64,000 nt of DNA from an uncultured Eubacteriales bacterium (GTDB taxonomy: Bacteria > Bacillota > Clostridia > Oscillospirales > Butyricicoccaceae). How positions within the stretch are numbered: position 1 is the stretch's first letter; the number at the start of each line of letters is the position of its first letter. The stretch lies in assembly GCA_910585875.1 (NCBI GenBank), contig CAJUIK010000001.1, positions 44,256-108,255 on the forward strand. The letters are read 5' to 3'. This document shows positions 43,265 to 53,200 of this stretch, piece by piece. A program made the translations under genes and the position numbers. The notes beneath the pieces were generated by a model. It saw only the letters and a list, made by a program, of their open reading frames with translations, ran no database searches and had not been told where the DNA came from.

Positions 43265-45277
43265 ATGAAACCTATCAAAGTTCCTGATTTCGCCAACTAC
43301 GAGATGCTGTCCAACCTGGAGTTCGCTCCAGAAGGCGCATACGGCGTGCTTTGCGTTTCCCAAGCGGATGTGGAGAGCAACAGCTACCACAGCAATCTGT
43401 GGGCTTTCAACGTGGAAAAGGGGGAATTCCGCCAGCTGACCAGCGGCAATGCGGAGCGTTCCTTTGATTTTAACAGCCCCTCTTCCGTGATTTTCCCCGG
43501 CGTCCGCAGCGACGCCGACAAAAAGAAGGTGCAGAACGGGGAGCAGCTGACGGTCTTCTATGAAATCAGCTTGGAGGGCGGCGAAGCTCAGGAGCTGTTC
43601 CGGGTTCCCCTCAGCGGCGCTTCTGCCAAAAAGATGAACGACGGCCTGTATCTGCTGACCGCCTCCTTCGACAACGCCCGGCCGGATTTTGACGCTCTGG
43701 AAGGCAAAGAGCTGGAAGCCGCCAAAAAAGCTTGGGAAGAGGAAAAGGATTATGAGGTTGTGGACGAACTGCCCTTCTGGTTCAACGGCCAGGGATTTAT
43801 CAACAAAAAGCGTTCCCGCCTTTATCTCTACAACAGCGCCGACGGCAGCCTGAAGCCCTTGACAGAGCCTCTGTTCGACGTGGGCGGCGTCAAATACTGC
43901 GCCGGCGGCAACAAGGTGATTTACACCGGCCACAGCTTCAGCGCCATGCGGGGCCAGAGCAACGCCCTGTATCTCCACGACGTGAGCAGCGGCGAGACGA
44001 CCTGCCTGGTGGAAGACGGCCCCTACAGCATCCATAACTTCTGCCTGGATCACGACAACGGCCGTATCGTCTTCTCCGCCAGCCGGGTGGTAGAGGGCGC
44101 TCCCGTCCCGGGCAACAGCCTGTACGCCGTGGGCGTCAAGGATAAAAAGCTGGAAACCCTGTATGAAAACGTCCCCGAGGATCTGGGCTGCACCACCGGC
44201 TGCGACGTCCGCTACGGCGGCGGCTGTACCATGAAAGCCGAAGGCGGCAAGCTCTACCTGGTGACTTCTTATGACAACACCAGCGGCCTGTGCCAGCTGG
44301 AAGGCGGCAAACTGCGCCATATCACCCCCGCGGAACTGGGCGTGGATTTCTTCGGCATTCGCGGCGGCAAGCTCTATACCGTGGGCCTGAAAAACACCCG
44401 GCTCCACGAGGTCTATGAAGTGGACGCCGCTTCCGGCAAGGATACCCAGCTGAGCAATTTCAACGGCGATTTCTTCCAGGATAAGTATGTGGCTCAGCCC
44501 CAGCCCCTGTCCTTCATCAATAAGGACGGCGTGCGCATCGACGGTTTTGTGCTGCTGCCCATCGATTATGACGACAAGAAAAAGTATCCCGGCATTCTGG
44601 AGATCCACGGCGGCCCCCGCACCAACTACTGCGCCGGCTTTATGCACGAAATGCAGGTCATGGCCAGCGCGGGCAGCTTTGTGTTCTTCTGCAATCCCCG
44701 GGGCTCCTCTGCCCGGGGCGACGAGTTCGCCGACATCCGGGGCAAATACGGCACCATCGATTACGACGACCTGATGGCCTTCACCGACGAAGTGCTGAAA
44801 AAATATCCCCAGATCGACGACAAGCGCCTGGGCGTCACCGGCGGTTCCTACGGCGGCTTTATGACAAACTGGATCATCGGCCACACCAACCGGTTCGCCG
44901 CCGCGGCCAGCCAGCGCTCTATCTCCAACTGGGTCAGCTTCTATGGCGTCTGCGATATCGGCCCCTGGTTCGGCAAGCGGGAAATGGGCGGCGCCACCCC
45001 CTGGACCGACCTGGAGGGAATGTGGAGAGCTTCCCCTCTGCAATACGCCATGAACGCCGAGACTCCCACTCTGTTCATCCATTCCGACGAGGATTACCGC
45101 TGCTGGCTGCCTGAGGGCATTCAGATGTACTCCGCTTTGCAGCTGAAAGGCGTGCCCACCCGGATGTGCATCTTCCACGGCGAAAACCACGAGCTGTCCC
45201 GCTCCGGCAAGCCCAAGCACCGGGTCCGCCGCATGAACGAGATCAACGACTGGCTGTTCCATTACATCAAGAAATAA
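43265..45277 (+). CDS. S9 family prolyl oligopeptidase-like peptidase
   Basis: 670 aa cytosolic serine peptidase. A beta-propeller-like N-terminal half is followed by an alpha/beta-hydrolase domain with nucleophile GGSYGG (Ser about 543), Asp in IHSDEDYRCW and His in FHGENHELSRSG. No signal peptide. Relatives are acylaminoacyl-peptidases and dipeptidyl-peptidases. ATG 43265 follows AAAAGGAGAATGAGCAGT. It may be co-transcribed with the acyltransferase 76 nt upstream. Confidence 0.9.
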   Translation: MKPIKVPDFANYEMLSNLEFAPEGAYGVLCVSQADVESNSYHSNLWAFNVEKGEFRQLTSGNAERSFDFNSPSSVIFPGVRSDADKKKVQNGEQLTVFYEISLEGGEAQELFRVPLSGASAKKMNDGLYLLTASFDNARPDFDALEGKELEAAKKAWEEEKDYEVVDELPFWFNGQGFINKKRSRLYLYNSADGSLKPLTEPLFDVGGVKYCAGGNKVIYTGHSFSAMRGQSNALYLHDVSSGETTCLVEDGPYSIHNFCLDHDNGRIVFSASRVVEGAPVPGNSLYAVGVKDKKLETLYENVPEDLGCTTGCDVRYGGGCTMKAEGGKLYLVTSYDNTSGLCQLEGGKLRHITPAELGVDFFGIRGGKLYTVGLKNTRLHEVYEVDAASGKDTQLSNFNGDFFQDKYVAQPQPLSFINKDGVRIDGFVLLPIDYDDKKKYPGILEIHGGPRTNYCAGFMHEMQVMASAGSFVFFCNPRGSSARGDEFADIRGKYGTIDYDDLMAFTDEVLKKYPQIDDKRLGVTGGSYGGFMTNWIIGHTNRFAAAASQRSISNWVSFYGVCDIGPWFGKREMGGATPWTDLEGMWRASPLQYAMNAETPTLFIHSDEDYRCWLPEGIQMYSALQLKGVPTRMCIFHGENHELSRSGKPKHRVRRMNEINDWLFHYIKK

Positions 45278-45330
45278 GCCGGCCAGCGCCGGCATACTGT
45301 CAGGCTGAGCCCGCAGGCAGCCTTGGGTTA
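45278..45330 (+). repeat. Dispersed structured repeat, partial copy D
   Basis: Short stretch after the S9 gene with GCCGGCATACT, AGGCTGAG and AGCCTTGGG. It resembles the 5' part of copy B (GCGTACT, AGGCTGA, ACCTTGAG) in order and spacing, but is weaker. Confidence 0.4.
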
Positions 45331-45335
45331 GAACG

Positions 45336-45371
45336 AAAAACGCCCCCTTGCCAGAGCAAGGGGGCGTTTTT
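45336..45371. terminator. Bidirectional terminator between convergent genes
   Basis: AAAAACGCCCCCTTGC and its complement form a symmetrical stem ending in T runs on both strands. Confidence 0.9.
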
Positions 45372-45395
45372 GTTCAGGCTGTGAGCGCCGGCCGG

Positions 45396-47150
45396 CTAAA
45401 GGTTCAGGAATTCCTTCACGTCGGGCAGATCCACGATGGTCTGGCCGTAATGGGCCTTCTGGACAATTCCGTCCTTGCCCACCAGGAAAGCGGCGGGCAG
45501 CTGGCGGGAGCGGCCCTCTGTGGGCTTCTTGCTGAACTGGCTGGCCAGCAGCTTATCCGGCCCGCCCAGGGCCTTGATGATCTCCAGGCTGCCGCCCACC
45601 ATGGCGATGGCGCCGTCGGCCTCAAAGACGTTGTACCGGTCATAGAGCTTGGCCTCCGGGTCGCAGACCAGGTCGAAGGGATAGGGATTGTCCTTGGTCC
45701 CCTCGATCACGCTCTGGCGGGTGGATTGCAGCACGACCTTCAGGTCGTAGCCGGCCTTTTCTATCTCCGGCCACAGGGCGCGGAGCTGGGAAAGCAGAGT
45801 CTGGCACAAGCCGCAGGTATAATAGCGGGAGAAAATCACCAGAGCGGGCTTTTCCATCTGAGCCGTCAAGTCCAATCCCTGGCCCCGGGGGGCGTCGTAG
45901 ACAAAGCCCTCCAGTTTGTCGCCGGCAGCCAACGTCTTGTGATAGGGCTTGCCCTCGGCGGCCCACTGGGCCTGTTTTTTATCCATAGCCTCTTTGAACC
46001 GGGCCATGGAGCGCTCCAAGGTGGTGCGGGAGCAGGCCAGATTGACGCGCTCATAGCCCCGGCCGCTCTGGCCGAAGATATAGCCCTCGTCCAGGTAGAG
46101 GGCGGCGTCCTGCTTCATCAGCTGCTCCAGCTCCACATGGGTCATGCCCAGAGCCCGCATATCCAGCCAGAGCAGATACGTGCCCTCCAAGGGGAAGACC
46201 CGCACCTGGGGGAAATGCTCTTTCATAAAGCTCGTCACATAGTCCGCGTTGCCCGCGACTACCTGAATCAGCTCTTCCAACCAATCCTCGCACTCGTCGT
46301 AAGCCCTCTGGCAGGCCCGATAGGCGAAAATATTCAGGTGGAGCATCATGTTCATCAGGTTGAAGCCCTGGGCCTTGGCCCGGATTTCCGGGTCGGCGAT
46401 GAAGATATTGGAGCACTGGACGCCCGCCAGATTGAAGGTCTTGCTGGGGGCGGTGCACACGGCGCAGATCTGCCGGGCCTGCTCGGAAACCGTGGCCAAT
46501 ACGGTGTGCCGATAGCCGGGCATAATCAGGTCGTTGTGAATCTCGTCGTCGATGATGAACACATTGTGCCGGGCGCAGATTTCCACAACCTTCTCCAGCT
46601 CCTCTCGGCTCCAAACCTGGCCGATGGGGTTATGGGGGTTGCAGAAGAGCAGGAGCTTGGCGTCCTCCCGGGCGGCCAGCTGCTCCAGCTGCTCATAATT
46701 GATACCATACCGGCCGTTTTCCCCTTCCTGCAAAACCAAGGGGTTATAGAGCAGGTTCCGGCCCCGGGCGGTCACCGCCATATCAAAGGGATAATAGACC
46801 GGAGGCATGACGATGACGCTGTCTCCGGGCTGGCTGGCCGCTTCCACCAGCATGGCCAGCGCGTAAACCACGCCGGGGGTCATGACGATCTCCTCTGGGG
46901 AAACCTGGTATTCGTGCCGCCGGGCCATCCAGCCGCACACCGCGTCGAAATATTCCTTGGTAGGGGCGGTATACCCCAGGATGGTGGTATCCGTCAGCTC
47001 CTTCAGCCCTTGGACAATGGCCGGCGCCACAGGAAACTCCATGTCCGCCGTGGACAGGGGCACCCGCTCCACGCTGGCCCCGGGCATTCCCGCCCATTTG
47101 CTGGAACCGCAGCGGCTGCGGTCCGGGATGGATGTGAAATCGTATTTCAT
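45396..47150 (-). CDS. MalY/PatB C-S lyase fused to peroxiredoxin-like domain
   Basis: 584 aa. Residues 1-395 form a fold-type-I PLP enzyme of the MalY/PatB cystathionine beta-lyase group: NPHNPIGQVW (PLP-binding Asn), catalytic Lys237 in APSKTFNLAG, and the LNIFAYRAC region. Residues about 410-584 look like a peroxiredoxin/thioredoxin-fold domain with CxxC (C446, C449 in YTCGLCQ) and a C-terminal QLPAAFLVGKDG strand. The lyase would release H2S, pyruvate and ammonia from cysteine conjugates; the second domain could reduce a peroxide or disulfide, or bind the sulfur product. The fusion's logic is inference. AAGGAGG precedes ATG 47150. Confidence 0.85.
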   Translation of the reverse strand: MKYDFTSIPDRSRCGSSKWAGMPGASVERVPLSTADMEFPVAPAIVQGLKELTDTTILGYTAPTKEYFDAVCGWMARRHEYQVSPEEIVMTPGVVYALAMLVEAASQPGDSVIVMPPVYYPFDMAVTARGRNLLYNPLVLQEGENGRYGINYEQLEQLAAREDAKLLLFCNPHNPIGQVWSREELEKVVEICARHNVFIIDDEIHNDLIMPGYRHTVLATVSEQARQICAVCTAPSKTFNLAGVQCSNIFIADPEIRAKAQGFNLMNMMLHLNIFAYRACQRAYDECEDWLEELIQVVAGNADYVTSFMKEHFPQVRVFPLEGTYLLWLDMRALGMTHVELEQLMKQDAALYLDEGYIFGQSGRGYERVNLACSRTTLERSMARFKEAMDKKQAQWAAEGKPYHKTLAAGDKLEGFVYDAPRGQGLDLTAQMEKPALVIFSRYYTCGLCQTLLSQLRALWPEIEKAGYDLKVVLQSTRQSVIEGTKDNPYPFDLVCDPEAKLYDRYNVFEADGAIAMVGGSLEIIKALGGPDKLLASQFSKKPTEGRSRQLPAAFLVGKDGIVQKAHYGQTIVDLPDVKEFLNL

Positions 47151-47184
47151 TGAAATCAGCCCTCCTTGTTGAAATCCTATCTTT

Positions 47185-47213
47185 ATTGTACTACCCGCCG
47201 GAGAATGGTTCAA
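47185..47213 (-). promoter_or_regulatory. Promoter of the C-S lyase fusion gene
   Basis: Minus-strand TTGAAC (47208-47213) and TACAAT (47185-47190), spacer 17 nt. Confidence 0.65.
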
Positions 47214-47236
47214 TAGCTTAACTATAAATTCGCGAT

Positions 47237-47264
47237 AAAAACCGCCCCATTAGGGGCGGCTTTG
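47237..47264 (-). terminator. Terminator of the vanY-like gene
   Basis: GCCGCCCC / GGGGCGGT stem with an ATTA-type loop and GTTTTTATC after it on the minus strand. Confidence 0.75.
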
Positions 47265-47297
47265 GTTTTCTTTTACATAGACTTGCGGAACGGCGCT

Positions 47298-48125
47298 TCA
47301 GCTTTCTGGCAGAAGCGAGTTCTGTTCCAGATATTCTTCCAGGCAAATGCCCTTGTTATAAATTTCTGTAGCCGCTTCTATTCCTACATAACGGTAATGC
47401 CAGACCTCCTCCGCCGTGCCGGTGATTTCGGTTTTATTCCCAGGATATCGAAAAATAAATCCATATTTGTAGCTGTTGGCTTGCAGCCAAAGATACGCGT
47501 CGTACGTCTCCCCGTTGATATCCACGGCGAACCCCAGCTGATGTTCGCTATGGCCCGGCTTGGCGCCCCATTGTCCCGCCATTTCTTCGGCTTGGCTTTC
47601 CGAATAGCCCTGCTTACAATATTCCGCTATTTTATTGTCGTAAAGGCTCTGCTGTTTTTCCCGCGTCCTATATCCCGAAACCACGCGAGGCAGCTTTCCC
47701 CAATTACCCTCTTTAGCCGCCTCTAACATCTCTGCCAAAGGCTGATAAATGCGGCGATCTACCTGCTCCCCGCCGTCTAATTCCACCAAATCTATCTGGT
47801 AATTTTCAGGGATTGGATTCTGCTTATTGACCAACGTCAGCTGCCAAGGGCCAGCCTCGTCCGCGCTTTGGGACTCTTGGCCTTCCAGCCCCGGCGCCAA
47901 GGGGGAGCTTGGAGGCGCGATCTGCGCCGGTTGGGCCGACGGACGAATTTGACCGCCCGTCGCCAACCTTTCTGCCTTTAACGGAGCGTACTGCAACAAT
48001 TTAGCGAGCAAAACCGCCGCAATCGCCAACTGAATCATCGTCCAAACTACCGCCAACCGCAAGCGTTTCATCCTGCGTCGGGCCCGCCTGCTTTGGTTTC
48101 TGCCTTGCATTTTTTCATTTTCCAT
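47298..48125 (-). CDS. vanY: D-Ala-D-Ala carboxypeptidase, VanY-like (M15B)
   Basis: 275 aa membrane-anchored zinc peptidase trimming the terminal D-alanine of peptidoglycan precursors. Arg-rich cytosolic start, one transmembrane helix (residues 22-43), a Pro/Ala linker, then the M15 domain: SGYRTREKQQSLYD, zinc-binding SEHQLGFAVDI (HxxxxxxD) and EVWHYRYVG. In VanA/VanB-type clusters VanY assists glycopeptide resistance; here no vanH, vanA or vanX is in the window. It is downstream of vanRS but behind a terminator. Confidence 0.88.
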   Translation of the reverse strand: MENEKMQGRNQSRRARRRMKRLRLAVVWTMIQLAIAAVLLAKLLQYAPLKAERLATGGQIRPSAQPAQIAPPSSPLAPGLEGQESQSADEAGPWQLTLVNKQNPIPENYQIDLVELDGGEQVDRRIYQPLAEMLEAAKEGNWGKLPRVVSGYRTREKQQSLYDNKIAEYCKQGYSESQAEEMAGQWGAKPGHSEHQLGFAVDINGETYDAYLWLQANSYKYGFIFRYPGNKTEITGTAEEVWHYRYVGIEAATEIYNKGICLEEYLEQNSLLPES

Positions 48126-48146
48126 CCGAAAGCTCCTTTCTCAATC

Positions 48147-48209
48147 AAAAAAACAACCCATAACCCTCTTTCCAGTCGTCATTTTACCGGATCTGAGGGC
48201 TATGGGTTG
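48147..48209 (-). terminator. Terminator/attenuator between vanS and vanY
   Basis: CAACCCATAGCCCTC pairs with GAGGGTTATGGGTTG and is followed by TTTTTTT on the minus strand, so vanY receives only read-through from vanRS unless it has its own promoter. Confidence 0.8.
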
Positions 48210-48263
48210 TAAGATTTCATCGTTTTATTCCTAATAAAATCTAAATTTGAGGCGGGATTTTTC

Positions 48264-49403
48264 TTAATCCGCTTCGGGGAGCTCCACTATGAACAGAATG
48301 GCGCCGTCTGAGCTGGAGGCCTGAATGTCTCCGCCATGCAAACGGACGATTTCTCTCGCAATCGCCAGGCCGAGGCCGGCGCCGCCAGTGTCAGATATGC
48401 GAGCCTCGTCCAAACGATAGAATTTATCAAAAAGCGCCGACAATTTTTCTTCTGGAATCGCCTCTCCTCTATTCTGAAACATCACTCTAACAAAGCCGCC
48501 GGATTTTTCAGCAGAAATCCTGATTTCTGTTTCCGGGTCGCTATATGCCGCGGCATTTCTCAAGATATTTCCAAATACCCGCGCCAGTTTGTCCGCGTCG
48601 GCCCATACGGTCAAAGTTTCATCCACGTCCAAAACAATGGAATTGCCGCGCCGGGCAAAGGCTGGCGACAGTTCGTCCGACATCTGCACCAGCATAAAGC
48701 AGAGATCCAGCGGCTTTTTCGAAAGAGTAATCTGCTGAGAGCGATATCTGGTAATCTCAAAAAATTCGTTTATCATCTTTTCCAGCCGATATGCCTTTTT
48801 CAGAGCGACGCCCCAGTTTTTTTCTCTTTGTTCCGCAGGCATATCTGGAAATTCTTCCAGCAGACTCAAGTATCCGATGATCGAGGCCAAAGGCGTGCGG
48901 ATATCATGGGCCAAATACATCACCAGCTCGTCCTTTTTCCGCTCCGCTAAGGCGGCTTCCTCTTTCCGCCGTTCCAAAGTCCGCTTCGCCTCGTTAAGCC
49001 TGCGTTCAAAAGGCAGCATTTCTGGCGACAGACGAATAGGCGCCCCGTCGTCTTCCAGCAAATGATCGACGCCTTGATTGATTTCCTCAAAATAACCGCT
49101 CATCCATCGGAACAGCAGCCAAAGCAGCGACAAAAACGCCGTCGCCACAGCCGCGGTGAAAAAAATTTCTCTGTATCCGCGGAAATATTCATGATAAACC
49201 AAAAAGGCCTCCTCATGCTTGAAGTTCAGAACATTTTCCAACAAGCCGACGACAACGTCGCCCAACCGCTGCTTCCACAAAAACAGATACAAGAAGGTCG
49301 CAATGAGGAGGGAGAGACAGGCGGCGCCGCAAAACCGCCGCGCAATTTTGGCCTGAAATGCGCTAAACTCATCCTTTTTACCGCGCTTCAATTTGATATC
49401 CAA
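48264..49403 (-). CDS. vanS: Sensor histidine kinase, VanS-like
   Basis: 379 aa membrane kinase with two transmembrane helices (about residues 26-45 and 83-100), a short outer loop, a HAMP-like linker, the phospho-acceptor YLAHDIRTPLAS (His about residue 165), N-box NILRNAAAYS, and ATP-lid GAGLGLAIA. Closest in look to VanS. The start is unclear: TTG 49403 or TTG 49391, both inside the end of vanR, giving a short overlap. It should sense a cell-wall stress signal. Confidence 0.88.
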   Translation of the reverse strand: MDIKLKRGKKDEFSAFQAKIARRFCGAACLSLLIATFLYLFLWKQRLGDVVVGLLENVLNFKHEEAFLVYHEYFRGYREIFFTAAVATAFLSLLWLLFRWMSGYFEEINQGVDHLLEDDGAPIRLSPEMLPFERRLNEAKRTLERRKEEAALAERKKDELVMYLAHDIRTPLASIIGYLSLLEEFPDMPAEQREKNWGVALKKAYRLEKMINEFFEITRYRSQQITLSKKPLDLCFMLVQMSDELSPAFARRGNSIVLDVDETLTVWADADKLARVFGNILRNAAAYSDPETEIRISAEKSGGFVRVMFQNRGEAIPEEKLSALFDKFYRLDEARISDTGGAGLGLAIAREIVRLHGGDIQASSSDGAILFIVELPEAD

Positions 49404-50082
49404 TCCCCCATATTGTTTTGATATACTTGGGCTGATCCATGGAATCGTTCAATTTTTCCTGCAGATGACGGATATGGACGGTTATGGTATTGCTCCTCTT
49501 GTTGTAATATTCGCCCTGCCAAATCTGATGAAATAATTCCTCTGCTCCCACGACTTTTCCCTGATTTTGAAGCAAAATGCGCAGAATGGAAAATTCTGTT
49601 GGCGTCAGTGGAACCGGCGCGCCCCCTTTCAGGCATTTATGGGCGTTGACGTCCAACTCCAGATCTGCGTAAAAAACCACGTCCCGCCCGTCTCCCGAAG
49701 CGCCGGCCGGGTTATACTTTTTATAACGGCGTAGCTGAGATTTCACCCGGGCGATCAATTCTAATGGGAGAAACGGCTTGGTTATATAATCGTCAGCGCC
49801 CAAAGTCAGACCGTTTACTTTGTCCATTTCCCCGTCTTTTGCAGTCAACATGATAATGGGGTAAGCATGGGTTTCCCGGATTTTTCTGCACAGGGCGAAC
49901 CCGCTGATATCCGGCAGCATCACATCCAGAATGGCCAGATCGATTTCCTCTTTCTGAACACATTCCAAAGCGCTCTGGGCGGAATAAAATTTGAATACGG
50001 TATAATTTTCATTGCGCAAATAAAGTTCAATTAAGTCCGCGATTTCCATCTCATCGTCCACAACCAAAATTTTATCCGGCAT
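49378..50082 (-). CDS. vanR: OmpR-family response regulator, VanR-like
   Basis: 234 aa. Receiver with acidic DD near residues 10-11, phospho-Asp in LAILDVMLP, Lys in ADDYITKPF; C-terminal winged helix (TPTEFSILRILLQNQGKVV, TITVHIRHLQEKL). Very similar in wording to VanR. Start ATG 50082 follows AAGGAGGG; a longer in-frame start has none. First gene of the VanR-VanS pair. Two near-direct CCCTAA/CCTAA boxes 22 nt apart upstream (50152-50179) might be its sites. Confidence 0.9.
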   Translation of the reverse strand: MPDKILVVDDEMEIADLIELYLRNENYTVFKFYSAQSALECVQKEEIDLAILDVMLPDISGFALCRKIRETHAYPIIMLTAKDGEMDKVNGLTLGADDYITKPFLPLELIARVKSQLRRYKKYNPAGASGDGRDVVFYADLELDVNAHKCLKGGAPVPLTPTEFSILRILLQNQGKVVGAEELFHQIWQGEYYNKRSNTITVHIRHLQEKLNDSMDQPKYIKTIWGIGYQIEAR

Positions 50083-50225
50083 CCTTTTGCCCTCCTTCCT
50101 GAATTTTTGCTCCCATTTTACCTCCAAAAAATTTTTGGATTGCTGTTTTTTCCCTAAGAAACGATAAAGGTTTTCCTAACCCTCAAATCGGCGAAGCGCC
50201 CGAGGGCGTGATTTGCGGCGGCGCG

Positions 50226-53200
50226 CTATTCCACGGATTTGAGGCTCTGGACCATGTCGATCTTTTTCAAGCGGAAGTGCATGGCGAAATTGACGACGCC
50301 GGTGAACAGCATCGTCAGCAGGGCGGAGAACAAAAACGTCTCCTTGTTAATCGCGGGGTTGAACATGACGGCGTCCACCTCGGCGGTCTGAATGATAAAA
50401 TCCAGGAAAGGCACGCCCAGCAGCAGGCCGGCGATCATGCCCATCAGGGCGGAAATATTGCTCTCCCGGCGGATATAGGAAGACACCTCCCTGTCATAAA
50501 ATCCCAAAATCTTGATGGTGGCGATTTCCCGCGCCCGCTCCTCCACATTGATGGAGGCCAGGTTATAGAGCACCACAAAGGCCAGTGCGCCGGCGCAGAC
50601 AATCAGCACCAACACGATATAATTCAAACTGCCCACAATATCCCGGAATTGGCGGCCCGAAGCGTCGCTGGAAGTCACGGCCAGCACATTGTTGTTTTTC
50701 AACAGGCTGGCGGCCAGCTGGTCTTGATCGGCGCCCTCTGCCAGATTGACCAAAAAGGCGTTGCTCCTGGCCTCCTCGCCCCAAAGTTCTTGATATTGGC
50801 CAGGAGAAAGGTAGATAAAGTTCATGGTGTAATTTTCCACAATTTCTGCAATCTCCACCTGGTAGACGCGGCTGTCGTCCTGATGGATGGAAACGACGTC
50901 GCCGGGGGAGACGTCCAGCAAGCGGGCCATTTTCTCCGTCAGCACGGCGCCCCGCTCCGGCAGGGCCACGGCGTCTCCCCCGTGACGGCGGCGCAGGTTG
51001 ATATAGCGATCCAGTTCCTCCGGCCGCTGGGGCACAAAGAGGTAGACGCTCTTTTTAGCCTTTTCGCCGGAGATCTCCACCGAGCTCTGGCGCACGGCCA
51101 TGGCCCGCTCCGCCAGAGGGTTCTGGGCCAACTGATCCTCAATCTCCTGCTTTTCGTCGGCGGTAATGGCGTCGTCAAAGGCCGCTATGGCGTCATAGAG
51201 GAAAATCTCCTCGTATTGCAGGTCCACGATGGAGGAGATGGCGTGCTGCATACCAAAACCGGCCACCATCAGGGCCGTGCAGCCGGCCACGCCCACCACA
51301 GTCATCGCGATGCGCTTTTTATACCGGAACAGGTTCCGGGCGGCCACTTTCTGCAAAAAGCTGAGCCGGCGCCAAAGGAACTTCACGCGCTCCAGCAGCA
51401 CCCGCTTGCCTGCCGGCGGCGCCTTGGGCCGCATCAGCTGAGCGGGGGATTCCTGCATGACGCGATAGCAGGCGGCAAAGGCGGAAAGGCCAGTGCAGGC
51501 CATGGCCGCCAGCAGACACCAGCAGGCGTAATCCCAGCGGAAGGGTGTCTGGCAGTCGGGCAGGATATACATGATGCGGTAGGCGTTGAAAATCACGGTA
51601 GGGAACAGCCGAAAGCCCACGGCCAAGCCCGCCGCCCCTCCTGCCGCGCTGGCGGACAGGGCGTAAATCAGGTATTTGGCGGCGACGGCCCATTTGCCAT
51701 AGCCCAGAGCCTTCAAAGCGCCGATCTGGACGCGATTTTCCTCCACCATGCGGGTCATTGTAGTCAGGCAGACCAGCGCCGCCACCAGGATGAAGAAAAC
51801 CGGGAACACCTTTGCGATGCGGTCCACCCGCTCGGCGTCCTGGCTGAACTCTGCGTAACCGGGGTTGCCGGCCCTATCCCATAGATACCACTCGGGAGAG
51901 CCCAGGTCGTTGAGCTGATGCCGGGCCTTCAACAAATCCGCCCGGCCTTGGGCCAGCTCCTTTTGGGCCTCTTCCAGCTGGGCGCGGCCCTCGGCTTCGC
52001 TTTGTTCCAGCTCGGCCAGGCCCCGTTCATACTCCACTCGGGCCTGGGAAATCTGGGCCCGGCCCTGCTGAAGCTGGGCCCATCCCCGTTCCAGCTGAGC
52101 GCCTTGTTCCGAAAGCCGGGTCCGAGCCTCCGCCGCCTGAGCCTGGCCTGCCTCCAGCTGGGCCCGGGAATCGGCCAGCTGTTGGCGTTGAGGCGCCGTC
52201 TGGGTTTCGATCTGGGCAAAGGCCTCTTCCGTCTGGGCGGCTATGGCCTGCTTCTCCGGCCCCGCCGGGTCGGCGTAGAGATAGGCCCGCAGCCCTTGAG
52301 AAAGGCCGGTCTCCTGGGCGTTTTGGCTGGAAATGGCCTCCAGCCCCGCCAAAACGGCCTCCGCTTCGGCGGGCGCAGGCTGATCCTGGGGCAGGGCTGC
52401 CTGGGCGTAGGCCTGGATCAGGCCCCGGCCTCCCTGCAAGGCGGCGTCCATGGCCTGGATCTGCCCTTCGCCCTGCTCCAACTGGGCCCAAGCCTCCGCC
52501 AACCGGGCTTCCTCCGCCGCCAGCTGGGCCGCGCCCTGGTCATATTGGGCCTGGCCCTGGGCCAGCTGGGTTTCCGTTTGATCCAGGCGGCTGACGCCGC
52601 CGTTGATTTCCCGAAGGGCGTCGGCCAGCCGCGACCGGCCGTCGGCGATCTGCCGGTCGAATTCCCCTTTGTTTTTGTCGTATTCCTCTTGGCCTTTGTC
52701 CAGTTCCGCCTGTCCTTCGTCCACGGCGGCTTTGGCCTCGTTGTATATTTCATCGTACCGGGTTTGCTCCCGGCAGGCGGCCAGCTCTTCCAGCCGGCGG
52801 GTTTTGTCCTCCATCAGGTCCTGATATTCGTCTTCATAAAAGGGTAGACCCCGGGCGTCCCGATAGGTCAAAAATACGTCGGTATATACTTCATAGGCGA
52901 AGGACTGCTCGGGAAGATAGAGAAAGCTGTCGACAGACCCATTGCCCAGATTGCTGGCGCCCCGCTCAAAATTGATATACATAGGGGATTGAACCACGCC
53001 TACCACAGTAAATTCCCGGGTATTCAGGGCCTCGCCAATCTCTCCATCCTCCAAAAACAGGCTGATTTTGTCGCCCAGGGCAAAGCGTCCTCCTGTGCGC
53101 ATCCCCTTTTCCACCAAGCATTCGTCCGCGGCCTGGGGCCAGCGGCCCTCCTGCAGGACGGGCAGATTCAGAGCGTCTTCCTCCTGCTCCGCCCCCAGCT

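Noticed and set aside
42590..45295. 901-codon minus-strand frame opposite the S9 peptidase
   Set aside because: Low-complexity Ala/Val/His composition and perfect opposition to an S9 peptidase with all catalytic motifs.
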